This document shows positions 8,239-17,372 of a stretch of 64,000 nt of DNA, piece after piece. Each line of letters starts with the position of its first letter. The first letter of the stretch is position 1. A model generated the notes under the pieces. That model searched no databases, was not told the origin of the DNA, and was given only the letters and a program-made list of their open reading frames with translations. Both the position numbers and the translations under genes were made by a program. Source of the stretch: UBA7803 sp040219935 (GTDB taxonomy: Bacteria > Pseudomonadota > Gammaproteobacteria > Pseudomonadales > Azotimanducaceae); contig JAVJUA010000063.1 in assembly GCA_040219935.1 (NCBI GenBank), forward strand, positions 62,001 through 126,000, written 5' to 3'.

Positions 8239-9966
8239 ATGCTACCGACGGAAGTGCAGCGCATCATGCTGCTGATCGGTCTCGCCGCCACCGCCTATCT
8301 GATGATCCTGGCGTGGAACGAGGACTACGTGCAGCAGGCGACGCCGGTGGAGTTTGCTGCCGAGCCGGAGCTGGACGATGGCAGCGACCTGGTGGCCCCG
8401 GCCCCGGCCCAGGACGTGGGCGTGCCCGCGGCGCCCACCGCGGGCGCAGCCTCTGACGTGCCGGATGCGTCTCTGCTCGAAGACGCACCTGCCGCTGCCG
8501 CTGCGTCGGTGACCGAGGAACCGACCGCGGCACGTCTGGTCAAGGTCACCACGCCCGTGCTCGAGGTCTGGATCGATCGCAACGGCGGCGACATCGTTCG
8601 CGCCCAACTCCCTCAGTTCCGCCTCGACATCGACCGCGAGATTCCCTTCCTGCTGCTCAACCGCGGTGATGGCCATATCTATGTCGCCCAGAGCGGCCTC
8701 ATCGGTCCGGATGGCATCGACGCCGGCGGTACGCGGCCGCGCTTCGACAGCGAGCGGAGTGAGTACGTGCTCACCGGGTCAGACCCGCTGGTGGTGGAGC
8801 TGAGGACGGAGGTCAACGGCCTGCAGGTGGTCAAGGCGTTCGAGTTCCGCGCCGACGATTACCTCGTCGACATGGTCTACCGGATCAGCAACGGCAGCGG
8901 CAGCGACATGCGTGCCGGCCTGTTCGCCCAGATCAAGCGTGACGACCGAGAGCCCTTCGGCGACAAGCCGTTCACCCTGGGGCCGCAGCCGTACCTGGGG
9001 GCGGCCCTGACGACGGCGGAAAGCCGCTACGAGAAGCTGACCTTCGGCGATCTCGATGAGGGCGACTATCGTGCCACCGTCGACGGCGGCTGGATCGCCT
9101 TCCTGCAGCACTATTTCCTTAGCGCCTGGGTGGCCAACCCGGACGACAGCAACCGGTTCTACGGACAGAAGCGCCCTGATGGTACCTACATCGTTGGCTA
9201 CACCGGCCCGCTGCAGGTGCTGGCCGATGGGGCCACCGGCGAGTGGCGCACCCGCTTCTATGCCGGGCCGAAGGATCAGAAGCGCCTCGAGCAGATTGCG
9301 CCCAACCTCAACCTCACCGTCGACTACGGCTTTCTCTGGTGGCTGGCCGTACCGTTGTTCTACATCCTCGACTGGATGTTCGCCATCTCCGGGAACTGGG
9401 GCGCGGCAATCATCCTGCTCACCGTGCTGGTGAAGCTGGTGCTGTACCCGCTGTCGGCGGCCAGCTACCGCTCCATGGCCAACATGCGCCGGGTCGCCCC
9501 GCAGATGAAGCGGCTGCAGGAGCGTTACGCCGACGACCGGCAGAAGCTGTCTCAGGAGATGATGGCCCTCTACAAGAAGGAGAAGGTCAACCCGCTGGGC
9601 GGCTGCCTGCCCATGCTGCTGCCTATGCCCATCTTCATCGCCCTGTACTGGGTGCTGTTCGAGAGTGTGGAGTTGCGCCACGCGCCGTTCATGCTGTGGA
9701 TCGACGACCTGTCGGCCATGGATCCCTATTTCGTGCTGCCGCTGCTCATGGGCGCGAGCATGTACGTGATGCAGCTCTTGAGCCCGGCGGTGGGCGATCC
9801 CATGCAGCAGCGGATGATGCGGCTGATGCCCATCATGTTCACGGTGCTGTTCCTGTTCTTCCCCGCTGGACTGGTGCTGTACTGGCTGGTGAACAACGTC
9901 CTGTCACTCGCTCAGCAGTGGTGGGTGATGCGTCAGCACGATGCCAAGCAAGCCGCCAAGGCCTGA
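8239..9966 (+). CDS. yidC: Membrane protein insertase YidC
   Basis: This 575-residue inner-membrane insertase works alone or with SecYEG. The first membrane helix is at residues 10-28 (IMLLIGLAATAYLMILAW), followed by a variable Ala/Pro/Asp-rich linker and the large periplasmic beta-supersandwich domain of Gram-negative YidC. The conserved core near residue 370-560 contains NWGAAIILLTVLVKLVLYP, PLGGCLPMLLPMPIFIALYW and FPAGLVLYWLVNN. ATG 8239 is preferred because it directly precedes the first helix and has AAGGAG upstream; the frame is open further 5' but overlaps yidD. Confidence 0.96.
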   Translation: MLPTEVQRIMLLIGLAATAYLMILAWNEDYVQQATPVEFAAEPELDDGSDLVAPAPAQDVGVPAAPTAGAASDVPDASLLEDAPAAAAASVTEEPTAARLVKVTTPVLEVWIDRNGGDIVRAQLPQFRLDIDREIPFLLLNRGDGHIYVAQSGLIGPDGIDAGGTRPRFDSERSEYVLTGSDPLVVELRTEVNGLQVVKAFEFRADDYLVDMVYRISNGSGSDMRAGLFAQIKRDDREPFGDKPFTLGPQPYLGAALTTAESRYEKLTFGDLDEGDYRATVDGGWIAFLQHYFLSAWVANPDDSNRFYGQKRPDGTYIVGYTGPLQVLADGATGEWRTRFYAGPKDQKRLEQIAPNLNLTVDYGFLWWLAVPLFYILDWMFAISGNWGAAIILLTVLVKLVLYPLSAASYRSMANMRRVAPQMKRLQERYADDRQKLSQEMMALYKKEKVNPLGGCLPMLLPMPIFIALYWVLFESVELRHAPFMLWIDDLSAMDPYFVLPLLMGASMYVMQLLSPAVGDPMQQRMMRLMPIMFTVLFLFFPAGLVLYWLVNNVLSLAQQWWVMRQHDAKQAAKA

Positions 9967-11320
9967 GACCGCGGCGCCGGCGGGCACCGGCATCGATGCC
10001 GATACCATCGCTGCGGTAGCCACCGCGCCAGGCTTCGGCGGGATCGGCGTGGTCCGGGTCTCGGGACCGCGCGTGGACCAGGTTGCCGAGGCCGTTGCCG
10101 GCCGCCGCCTGCCACCGCGCCAGGCCGTCTACTGCACGTTTCGGGATGATCATGGCGATGCGCTGGACCAGGGCATCGCCCTGCGCTTTCCGGCGCCGCG
10201 ATCGTTCACCGGCGAGGACGTTCTGGAGCTGCAGGGTCACGGCGGCCCGGTGGTGCTGCAACTGCTGCTGGACGCGGTGCTCGCGCAGGGCGCGCGGCTG
10301 GCCCGTCCGGGCGAGTTCACCGAGCGCGCCTTCGTCAACGGCAAGCTCGATCTGGCCCAGGCCGAGGCGGTGGCCGACCTCATTGCCAGCGCCTCGGCCG
10401 CGGCCGCGCAAGGCGCCCTGCGCTCGCTGCAGGGAGAATTTTCCCGCGCGGTGTTGAGCATCGACGAGGCCGTGCTTCAGCTCCGGGTTTACGTGGAAGC
10501 GGCCATGGACTTTCCCGACGAGGGCGCCGACTTTCTCGCCGAGGGATCCGTCGACGCTCGGCTGACCGACATCGACGGCGCGCTAGAGACGCTGCTGCGA
10601 GAGAGTCGTAGCGGCGTGCTGCTGCGCGACGGCGTCTCCATCGCTCTGGTGGGCGCTCCCAACGTCGGCAAGTCGAGCCTGCTGAATCGCCTGGCGGGGC
10701 AGGAGCGCGCCATCGTCACCGAGATACCCGGCACCACCCGCGATCTGATCCACGTCGACCTGCTGATCGATGGCCTGCCGGTCGAGCTGGTGGATACCGC
10801 GGGCCTGCGGGATACGGCCGATCAAGTCGAGCTGGAGGGCGTCAGGCGCGCCCGGCACCAGGCGGCGCAGGCCGATCTCGTGCTGCTGGTGCAGGACGAC
10901 CGCGACGCTGCCGAGGTGCCGGCCGAGCTGGCAGCCTCCCCCCTGATCGTGGTGCGCAACAAGGCCGACCTGAGCGGTGCCGTCACGGGCCAGCTTCCTG
11001 CCGATGCCGGCCCGAAGACGGTGCGCATGTCGGCGCGCACCGGTGACGGCGTCGACGCGCTGATCGGGCTCATCAAGCAGACCGTGGGCTTCGGCGCCGA
11101 GGGTCGAACCTTTACCGCGCGCCGGCGTCACATCGAGGCCCTGAAGCAGGGGGCCGCAGCGCTCGGGCGGGCGCGGACGCTGCTGGCCGAGGGCGCGCCG
11201 GCCGAGCTCGCGGCCGAGGAGCTGCGCGCCGTGCACGGGGCTCTGGGCAGCATCGTCGGCGAGATGACGCCGGATGAGCTGCTGGGCGAGATATTCGCCA
11301 GTTTCTGTATCGGCAAGTAA
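9941..11320 (+). CDS. mnmE: tRNA uridine-5-carboxymethylaminomethyl GTPase MnmE
   Basis: This 459-residue GTPase works with MnmG to modify U34 of tRNAs. The N-terminal tetrahydrofolate-binding domain starts DTIAAVATAPGFGGIGVVRV. The G domain has GAPNVGKSSLLN near residue 230, DTAGLRD and NKAD. The C-terminus ends in FCIGK with the catalytic cysteine. The ATG overlaps the last 26 bp of yidC. It sits 45 bp before its partner gene mnmG. Confidence 0.97.
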   Translation: MPSKPPRPETAAPAGTGIDADTIAAVATAPGFGGIGVVRVSGPRVDQVAEAVAGRRLPPRQAVYCTFRDDHGDALDQGIALRFPAPRSFTGEDVLELQGHGGPVVLQLLLDAVLAQGARLARPGEFTERAFVNGKLDLAQAEAVADLIASASAAAAQGALRSLQGEFSRAVLSIDEAVLQLRVYVEAAMDFPDEGADFLAEGSVDARLTDIDGALETLLRESRSGVLLRDGVSIALVGAPNVGKSSLLNRLAGQERAIVTEIPGTTRDLIHVDLLIDGLPVELVDTAGLRDTADQVELEGVRRARHQAAQADLVLLVQDDRDAAEVPAELAASPLIVVRNKADLSGAVTGQLPADAGPKTVRMSARTGDGVDALIGLIKQTVGFGAEGRTFTARRRHIEALKQGAAALGRARTLLAEGAPAELAAEELRAVHGALGSIVGEMTPDELLGEIFASFCIGK

Positions 11321-11325
11321 GGTCT

Positions 11326-11331
11326 TATACT
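11326..11331 (+). promoter_or_regulatory. Weak -10 element before mnmG
   Basis: TATACT lies in the short mnmE-mnmG spacer and matches TATAAT at five of six positions. No good -35 hexamer is seen at 16-18 bp. It may be a minor internal promoter or chance. Confidence 0.25.
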
Positions 11332-11365
11332 CCGCCCCCGTTTTGCGCTCGGGAGACCGATCGCC

Positions 11366-13273
11366 ATGCATCGCTCAGAACAGATTCATCCGGAACAATT
11401 CGACGTCATCGTCATCGGTGCGGGTCACGCCGGCTGTGAGGCGGCCGCCGCGGCCGCCCGCATGGGCGCGCGCACGCTGCTGCTCACCCAGAGCCTGGAG
11501 ACGGTGGGCGTCATGTCCTGCAACCCGGCCATCGGCGGCATCGGTAAGAGCCATCTGGTGCGCGAGATCGATGCCATGGACGGCATCATGGCCCGAGCTG
11601 CCGATCTGGCGGGCATTCAGTTCCGGGTGCTGAACGCCAGCAAGGGTCCGGCGGTCCGCGCGACCCGTGCTCAGGCCGATCGCAATCTCTACCGGCAGGC
11701 CGTTCGCAGCCTGCTCGAGGCCCAGGACAACCTGGTTCTGTTCCAGCAGGCCGTGGTCGATCTCGAGGTGCGGGGCGACCGGGTGACCGGCGTGCGCACG
11801 CAGATGGGGCTGACGTTCCGGGCCCGGGCCGTGGTGCTGACCACGGGCACCTTCCTCGGCGGGCGGATTCACGTGGGTCTCGAGCAGCACCCTGGTGGCC
11901 GAGCCGGCGACGCGCCGTCCAACGCGCTGGCGGAGCGGCTGCGGGCCATGCCGTTCCGCGTCGGGCGCCTGAAGACCGGAACGCCGCCGCGCATCGACGG
12001 CCGCAGCGTCGATTTCGACCGGCTCGAGGTGCAGCCGGGGGACGAGCCGTTGCCCTGCCTGTCGATGCTCGGCACCCCCGATCAGCATCCCCGTCAGGTG
12101 CCCTGTTACATCGCCCACACCAGCGAGCGCACCCACGACATCATCCGTCAGGGGCTCGACCGCTCGCCGCTCTACTCCGGCGTGATCGAGGGCACGGGCC
12201 CGCGCTACTGTCCCAGCATCGAGGACAAGGTGGTGCGCTTCGCCGAGCGCGTGTCTCATCAGGTGTTCGTGGAGCCGGAAGGGCTGGACACCCACGAGCT
12301 GTACCCGAACGGCATATCCACCAGCCTGCCCTTCGACGTGCAGCTCGACATGGTGCGCAGCATCGAAGGTTTCGAGCGGGCGCACATCACCCGGCCCGGC
12401 TACGCCATCGAGTACGACTACTTCGACCCGCGCGATCTCGACCGTTCGCTGGAAACCCGCAATGTCGAAGGCCTGTTCTTCGCCGGGCAGATCAATGGCA
12501 CCACCGGTTACGAGGAAGCGGCCGCCCAGGGGCTTCTGGCCGGCATCAATGCCGCCCGCCGGGCGGGCGGCGCTCAAGCCTGGTGGCCAGGCCGGGATCA
12601 GGCTTACATCGGCGTGCTGGTCGACGACCTGGTGAGCCTGGGCACCAACGAGCCGTATCGCATGTTCACCAGCCGCGCCGAGTTCCGGCTGCGGCTCCGA
12701 GAGGACAATGCCGACCAGCGCCTGACGCCGGTGGGCCGGGAGCTGGGGCTGGTGGGCGCCGGCCGCTGGGGCGCGTTCGAGCGCAAGCGCGACGCCATCG
12801 ATGCGCTGCGCGGCCGGCTGGCGGCCACCCGCGTGATCGCCGGATCGGAGCTCGCGGCCCGCATCTCCGAGGTGGCGGGCGAGCCGGTGACTCGCGACAC
12901 CACGGTGCTCGATCTGCTGAAGCGGCCGGCCGTGTCTCTGGCGACCCTGGCCGCTGCCGCCGGCCTGGCGGCGCCGGAGCCGGCCGTGGCCCTGCAGGTC
13001 GAGATCGAGACCCGCTATCAGGGCTACATTCAGCGCCAGGACGAGGAGATCGCCCGGGTGCGCCGGCACGAGAGCATCGAGCTGCCGGCCGATCTCGACG
13101 TGGCCGCCATCTCCGGGCTGTCGGCCGAGCTGAAGCAGAAGCTGGCCGCGCACCGGCCGGCGACGCTGGCCCAGGCGGCGCGCATTCCGGGCATGACGCC
13201 GGCAGCGCTGTCCCTGCTGCTGGTCTGGGCCCGCAGGCGCTCGGCCGCGAGCGACGTCGCGATTGGTGGCTGA
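11366..13273 (+). CDS. mnmG: tRNA uridine-5-carboxymethylaminomethyl enzyme MnmG (GidA)
   Basis: This 635-residue FAD enzyme is the partner of MnmE in wobble-uridine modification. The FAD dinucleotide motif is IGAGHAGCEAA at residues 17-28. Further family blocks are SCNPAIGGIGKSHLVREIDAMDG, the C-containing GPRYCPSIEDK, and GQINGTTGYEEAAAQGLLAG. The C-terminal domain contains Y(Q)GYI and ISGLSAEL, which contact MnmE and tRNA. The start is ATG 11366. It overlaps rsmG by a few bases. Confidence 0.98.
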   Translation: MHRSEQIHPEQFDVIVIGAGHAGCEAAAAAARMGARTLLLTQSLETVGVMSCNPAIGGIGKSHLVREIDAMDGIMARAADLAGIQFRVLNASKGPAVRATRAQADRNLYRQAVRSLLEAQDNLVLFQQAVVDLEVRGDRVTGVRTQMGLTFRARAVVLTTGTFLGGRIHVGLEQHPGGRAGDAPSNALAERLRAMPFRVGRLKTGTPPRIDGRSVDFDRLEVQPGDEPLPCLSMLGTPDQHPRQVPCYIAHTSERTHDIIRQGLDRSPLYSGVIEGTGPRYCPSIEDKVVRFAERVSHQVFVEPEGLDTHELYPNGISTSLPFDVQLDMVRSIEGFERAHITRPGYAIEYDYFDPRDLDRSLETRNVEGLFFAGQINGTTGYEEAAAQGLLAGINAARRAGGAQAWWPGRDQAYIGVLVDDLVSLGTNEPYRMFTSRAEFRLRLREDNADQRLTPVGRELGLVGAGRWGAFERKRDAIDALRGRLAATRVIAGSELAARISEVAGEPVTRDTTVLDLLKRPAVSLATLAAAAGLAAPEPAVALQVEIETRYQGYIQRQDEEIARVRRHESIELPADLDVAAISGLSAELKQKLAAHRPATLAQAARIPGMTPAALSLLLVWARRRSAASDVAIGG

Positions 13274-13949
13274 CGCGCCGGCGCACGGAGCGGCGCACGG
13301 AGCGGCGGATCAGGACGCGCTCCGCAGCGACGCCCGGGCGCTCGGCGTCGATCTGGATGCGGATCAGGCCGGTCGGCTGGCCACCTTCGCGGGCCTGCTG
13401 GAGCATTGGAACCGGTCCTTCAACCTGGTGTCGCGTCAGGATGTGGGGCGTCTGCATGCCCGTCACCTGCTCGACAGCCTGAGCGCCGTGCCGTGGCTGG
13501 CCGGCACGTCGATCATGGACCTTGGTACCGGGGCCGGCCTGCCCGGGTTGCCCCTGGCCATCGCCCAGCCGCAGCGGTCGTTCACGCTGGTGGATCGCAG
13601 CAGCCGCAAGATCCGCTTCGTCGGCAATGCCTGCCGGTCTCTGCGGCTGGACAACGTCACCCCGGTGGCCGGCGACGTGCGCAGCTTGCCAGCCGACAGC
13701 CGGTTCGACACCATCGTCGCCAGAGCGGTGGCGGACATGGCCGCGGTCTGGGCGCTGGGACGTGCCCGGCTGCGGCCCGGTGGGCGGCTGGTGATGTGGT
13801 GGCGGGGCCAGTCGGGCGAGGCGCGGCCCGAAGACCCGCCGGACGACCTGCCCGGTCTGGCGCAGGTGACGATCCACGAGATCGTGATTCCCGGCCTGCG
13901 GCGGCCACATCGCCTGGCGGTGCTCGAGGCCGAAGGCGGCGGCGCCTGA
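13263..13949 (+). CDS. rsmG: 16S rRNA (guanine-527-N7)-methyltransferase RsmG (GidB)
   Basis: This methyltransferase (up to 228 residues) modifies G527 of 16S rRNA with SAM. The SAM-binding motif MDLGTGAGLPGLPLAI is near residue 85, followed by RKIRFVGNACRSLRL. LEHWNRSFNLVS in the N-terminus is typical. Translation may start at TTG 13263 or GTG 13266; both overlap the mnmG stop. The N-terminus contains a perfect 12-bp tandem repeat encoding AHGA twice. Confidence 0.94.
   Translation: MVADAPAHGAAHGAADQDALRSDARALGVDLDADQAGRLATFAGLLEHWNRSFNLVSRQDVGRLHARHLLDSLSAVPWLAGTSIMDLGTGAGLPGLPLAIAQPQRSFTLVDRSSRKIRFVGNACRSLRLDNVTPVAGDVRSLPADSRFDTIVARAVADMAAVWALGRARLRPGGRLVMWWRGQSGEARPEDPPDDLPGLAQVTIHEIVIPGLRRPHRLAVLEAEGGGA
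13280..13303 (+). repeat. Two perfect 12-bp tandem copies in rsmG 5' end
   Basis: GGCGCACGGAGC occurs twice in a row and adds AHGA-AHGA to the poorly conserved RsmG N-terminus. The period is a multiple of three, so the frame is kept. Confidence 0.8.
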
Positions 13950-13974
13950 GGCGGGCGTGGGGCAGGAGGGTTGG

Positions 13975-14781
13975 TTGAGCAGAATCATCGCCATTGCGAA
14001 TCAGAAGGGCGGCGTCGGCAAGACCACGACGGCGGTGAATCTGAGCGCCTCGCTGTCCATGTCCGGCAGCCGCGTGCTGCTGGTGGACCTGGATCCCCAG
14101 GGCAACGCCACCATGGGCTCGGGCATCGACAAGCGCGACCTCGACACCAGCATCTACGACTGGCTGATCGACGGTTTGCCCCTCAGCGCGGTGGTGCGGC
14201 GCAGCCAGGCGGGCTACGAACTGGTGCCGGGCAACACCGACCTCACCGCGGCGGAGCTGGAGCTGCTGCGCCAGGAGCGGCGCGAGTTCCGGCTGCGCGA
14301 GCGGCTGGCCGAAGCCAGAAACGCCTACGACTACGTGATCATCGACTGCCCGCCGTCGCTGAACATCCTCACCCTCAACGCGCTGATCGCCGCCGACGGC
14401 GTGCTCATTCCCATGCAGTGCGAGTACTACGCCCTGGAGGGGCTGAGCGCGTTGCTGGAGACCGTGGAGGGCGTGCGCGGCCGTGGCAATCCGTCCATCG
14501 TCATAGAGGGCCTGTTACGGACCATGTATGATCCGCGCAACAGCCTCACGCGGGACGTCTCGCGGCAGCTGATCCAATACTTCGGCGACAAGGTGTTCCG
14601 CACCGTGATACCGCGCAACGTGCGCCTGGCGGAGGCACCCAGCCATGGGCTGCCCGTCATCCTCTACGATCGGCTCTCCCGCGGCGCGGTGGCCTACATG
14701 GCTCTGGCGGGCGAGCTGCGGCGGAAGCACGGCGAGACGGGTGCGGCGACGGCAACGGAGGACGACACGCAGCGTGGTTAA
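13975..14781 (+). CDS. parA: Chromosome partitioning ATPase ParA (Soj)
   Basis: This 268-residue deviant-Walker ATPase moves ParB-parS complexes over the nucleoid. The motif KGGVGKTT is at residues 10-17 of IIAIANQKGGVGKTTTAVNL, followed by LVDLDPQGNAT and IIDCPPSLN. TTG 13975 is chosen as start because AGGAGGG lies just before it; an in-frame GTG at 13957 would place that ribosome site inside the gene. It overlaps parB by 8 bp. Confidence 0.95.
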   Translation: MSRIIAIANQKGGVGKTTTAVNLSASLSMSGSRVLLVDLDPQGNATMGSGIDKRDLDTSIYDWLIDGLPLSAVVRRSQAGYELVPGNTDLTAAELELLRQERREFRLRERLAEARNAYDYVIIDCPPSLNILTLNALIAADGVLIPMQCEYYALEGLSALLETVEGVRGRGNPSIVIEGLLRTMYDPRNSLTRDVSRQLIQYFGDKVFRTVIPRNVRLAEAPSHGLPVILYDRLSRGAVAYMALAGELRRKHGETGAATATEDDTQRG

Positions 14782-15652
14782 GAAGCGACTGGGCCGTGGG
14801 CTCGACGCGTTGCTGTCGGGGGCCGCCGACAACACCGAGGCAACCCAAGCCGGTGCCGCCGCCTCGCTCACCGCGCCCGGCGAGATTGCCATCGGCGACG
14901 TGGTGCGCGGCCGCTATCAGCCGCGCCGCGAGTTTTCCCAGGAGAGTCTCGAGGAGCTGGCGGCGTCGATCCGCACCCAGGGGCTCATGCAGCCCATCGT
15001 GGTCCGGCCGCGACCCCAGGGCGGATTCGAGCTGATCGCGGGCGAGCGGCGCTGGCGGGCGGCGCAGCTCGCCGGGTTGTCGCGCATCGCCGCGGTGATC
15101 AAGGACGTGAGCGACGAGCAGGCCTCGGCCATGGCGCTGATCGAGAACATTCAGCGCGAAGACCTGAGCCCGCTGGAAGAAGCCTTTGCCCTGGCCCGGC
15201 TGCGCGACGAGTTCGAGCTGACCCAGCAGCAGGTGGCGGACGCCGTCGGCAAGTCGCGGGTGGCGGTGACGAACCTGTTGCGGCTGCTGAATCTGGCGCC
15301 CCCGGTGCGTGACCTGCTGCAGTCGGGCGCCATCGAGATGGGCCATGCCCGGGCGCTGCTGACCCTGGAACCCCTGGATCAGGAGCGCCTCGCCCGGCAG
15401 GTGGCCGATCGCGGCCTGTCGGTGCGGCAGACCGAAGCCCTGGTGCGCCAGCGCCAGCAGCGGGGCGCCGGAGGGGCGGGCCCGCGGCAGCCGCTCGCCA
15501 AGGACGCCGATACCGCCCGGCTCGAGCGCGAGCTTTCGGAGCGGGTCGGTGCGCCGGTCACCATAACCCGGGGCCGGAGCGGGCGGGGTCAGCTGGTGAT
15601 CGGATTCACCAGCCTGGACGAGCTGGAGGGCATCCTCGCCCATCTGCGTTGA
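14774..15652 (+). CDS. parB: Chromosome partitioning protein ParB (Spo0J)
   Basis: This 292-residue CTP-dependent DNA clamp binds parS. The N-terminus VKKRLGRGLDALLSG contacts ParA. The CTPase/ParB core includes GERRWRAAQLAGL and MALIENIQREDLSPLEEA. The HTH TQQQVADAVGKSRVAVTNLLRLLNL follows, then a C-terminal dimerisation segment ending in LEGILAHLR. GTG 14774 is the start, overlapping the parA stop. Two matching parS sites are in recF, 11 kb away. Confidence 0.96.
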   Translation: MVKKRLGRGLDALLSGAADNTEATQAGAAASLTAPGEIAIGDVVRGRYQPRREFSQESLEELAASIRTQGLMQPIVVRPRPQGGFELIAGERRWRAAQLAGLSRIAAVIKDVSDEQASAMALIENIQREDLSPLEEAFALARLRDEFELTQQQVADAVGKSRVAVTNLLRLLNLAPPVRDLLQSGAIEMGHARALLTLEPLDQERLARQVADRGLSVRQTEALVRQRQQRGAGGAGPRQPLAKDADTARLERELSERVGAPVTITRGRSGRGQLVIGFTSLDELEGILAHLR

Positions 15653-15702
15653 CGGCCGCCCGCCCGCTGCGGACGAACTGCGCCGAATTCGGCCGCTTTC
15701 AA

Positions 15703-15731
15703 TTGAACCGGGCATACCTCGTCCATATAAT
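15703..15731 (+). promoter_or_regulatory. Sigma-70 promoter of the atp operon
   Basis: TTGAAC (15703-15708) and a perfect TATAAT (15726-15731) are 17 bp apart in the 121-bp parB-atpI spacer. The start of transcription should be about 35 bp upstream of atpI. This is one of the best promoters in the window, fitting a highly expressed operon. Confidence 0.8.
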
Positions 15732-15773
15732 ACGCGCCGCCTTTGAGGGCCCGGTCGATCCCTTGGGACAGAC

Positions 15774-16127
15774 ATGACAGGCCGCCGACGGTGGCTGCCG
15801 ATGCTGATCGTCGCGCTGCAGCTCATGACGTCGCTGGTCATCGCTGCCGCGCTCTGGCCGATAGATCATGAGCAGGCCTGGGCCGCGTTGCTTGCCGGTG
15901 CGGTGGTGGTTCCGCCGGCCGGGTATTTCGCTTGGCGTGCCCAGAATGAGCGCGCTCCGGGCCGGTTGCTCGGCCAGGGGCTGATGAAGTTCGTTCTGAC
16001 GCTGGCGCTGATGGCGCTGGCGTTTGTCTGGGTGCAGCCGCCGCCGCTGGGCTTCTTCGCGGCGTTCGTGCTGATGCAGACGATGTACGTGATTGGGCCG
16101 GCCGTTTTCGGCAACGCCGCGGGGTAG
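15774..16127 (+). CDS. atpI: ATP synthase protein I
   Basis: This 117-residue membrane protein with four predicted helices is first in the atp operon, where AtpI helps assemble the c-ring. Helices are near residues 7-25, 35-51, 66-84 and 89-110. Position and size match; the sequence itself is weakly conserved, as is normal for AtpI. Confidence 0.85.
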   Translation: MTGRRRWLPMLIVALQLMTSLVIAAALWPIDHEQAWAALLAGAVVVPPAGYFAWRAQNERAPGRLLGQGLMKFVLTLALMALAFVWVQPPPLGFFAAFVLMQTMYVIGPAVFGNAAG

Positions 16128-16170
16128 GCGCCCGCCGGGCCGGCAGACGTTCAAACAGACGGGAATCGGG

Positions 16171-17019
16171 ATGGCCAGCGGAACAGGCAGTTCGGCAGAC
16201 TACATCAAGCACCACCTGACCAATCTGGTGTACGGTCAGCATCCGGATGGCACGTGGGGCTTCGCGAATAGCGCCGAAGAGGCCGCCGCCATGGGCTTCT
16301 GGTCGGTCAACGTCGACTCCATGCTCTGGTCCATCGGCCTCGGTCTGGTGTTCATTGCCGTGTTCGGCACCGCCGCGCGCAAGGCCACCGCCGGCGTGCC
16401 GGGCGGGCTGCAGAACTTCGTCGAGATGATCGTCGACTTCATCGAAGACACCACCCGCAGCATCTTCACCTACCACAACCCGGTGATCGCGCCCATGGCG
16501 CTCACCATCTTCGTGTGGGTGTTCCTGATGAACCTGATGGACCTGGTGCCCGTCGACTGGATACCGTCGTTGGCTTACGCTGCCGGCATCGAGTACATGA
16601 AGATCGTGCCCACCACCGATCCCAACATCACCATGGGCATGGCGTTCGCCGTGTTTATGCTCATCATTTATTACAGCATTGCGCGCAAGGGGCTTTCCGG
16701 CTTCGCCGCAGAGCTGCTGTTCCATCCGTTCGGCAAGTTCGCCGCGCCCGTCAACCTGATTCTGGAAGGCGTGACCCTGCTGGCCAAGCCAATCTCGCTG
16801 GGCCTGCGGCTGTTCGGCAACCTCTATGCGGGAGAGATGATCTTCATCCTCATCGCGCTGATGTTCACGGGCGGGCTGCTGATGAGCGTATTCGGCGGCG
16901 TGCTGCAGTGGGCCTGGGCCGTGTTCCACGTGCTGATCATCACGTTGCAGGCCTTTATCTTCGCCGTGCTGACGGTGGTGTATCTCGCGCAGGCTCACGA
17001 CGTCGAGTCGGAGCACTGA
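16171..17019 (+). CDS. atpB: ATP synthase F0 subunit a
   Basis: This 282-residue channel subunit carries protons to and from the c-ring. The essential arginine lies in ISLGLRLFGNLYAGEMI near residue 215, and the last helix contains the conserved QAFIFAVLTVVYLAQA. ATG 16171 is chosen because GGGAATCGGG precedes it and MASGTGSSADYIKHHL is a typical N-terminus; the frame is open further upstream into atpI. Confidence 0.96.
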   Translation: MASGTGSSADYIKHHLTNLVYGQHPDGTWGFANSAEEAAAMGFWSVNVDSMLWSIGLGLVFIAVFGTAARKATAGVPGGLQNFVEMIVDFIEDTTRSIFTYHNPVIAPMALTIFVWVFLMNLMDLVPVDWIPSLAYAAGIEYMKIVPTTDPNITMGMAFAVFMLIIYYSIARKGLSGFAAELLFHPFGKFAAPVNLILEGVTLLAKPISLGLRLFGNLYAGEMIFILIALMFTGGLLMSVFGGVLQWAWAVFHVLIITLQAFIFAVLTVVYLAQAHDVESEH

Positions 17020-17084
17020 GGTAAGCGTCCGGAAGGGTGCCTCCGACCCCGAAGGGCAACAACAACACGACACTTGGAGTGATC

Positions 17085-17309
17085 ATGGATCTAGTCTACT
17101 TAGCAGCCGCTCTGATGATGGGCCTGGGTGCCATCGGCGCCGCCATTGGCGTAGGCATCCTGGGCGGCAAGTTCATGGAAGGCGTGGCTCGTCAGCCCGA
17201 GCTCCTGCCCATGCTGCGTACCCAGCTGTTCATCATCCTGGGTCTGGTGGACGCGGTGCCGATGATTTCGGTGGGTATCAGCCTCTACCTGATCTTCGCA
17301 CTGGCCTGA
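17085..17309 (+). CDS. atpE: ATP synthase F0 subunit c
   Basis: This 74-residue hairpin protein forms the rotating ring. The first helix is glycine-rich (MGLGAIGAAIGVGILGG). The polar loop is ARQPE. The second helix holds the proton-carrying Asp56 in GLVDAVPMI. Asp followed by Ala, with no Gln/Ser sodium ligands, indicates a proton-coupled enzyme. ATG 17085 has TTGGAG upstream. A REP-like palindrome follows the stop. Confidence 0.97.
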   Translation: MDLVYLAAALMMGLGAIGAAIGVGILGGKFMEGVARQPELLPMLRTQLFIILGLVDAVPMISVGISLYLIFALA

Positions 17310-17317
17310 GCCGGTGC

Positions 17318-17341
17318 GCCGGTTGCGGCCGCAAGGCCGGC
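17318..17341. repeat. REP-like palindrome in the atpE-atpF spacer
   Basis: GCCGG and GGCCGGC flank a perfect 12-bp palindrome TTGCGGCCGCAA (17323-17334). On the minus strand it reads AGGAGCCGGCCTTGCGGCCG, resembling the GTAGGAGCGGCC-type REP sequences of Pseudomonas and related genomes. It starts 9 bp after the atpE stop and may stabilise the upstream mRNA. Confidence 0.5.
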
Positions 17342-17372
17342 TCCTGCCCGGTAACAGAGTCGAGGTGAACGA

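Noticed and set aside
16922..16937. TGTTCCACGTGCTGAT inside atpB as a third parS site
   Set aside because: Only the left half matches; the right half of the palindrome is lost.
17085..17309. Sodium-coupled ATP synthase
   Set aside because: Subunit c carries Asp56-Ala57 and lacks the Gln and Glu-Ser ligands of sodium types.
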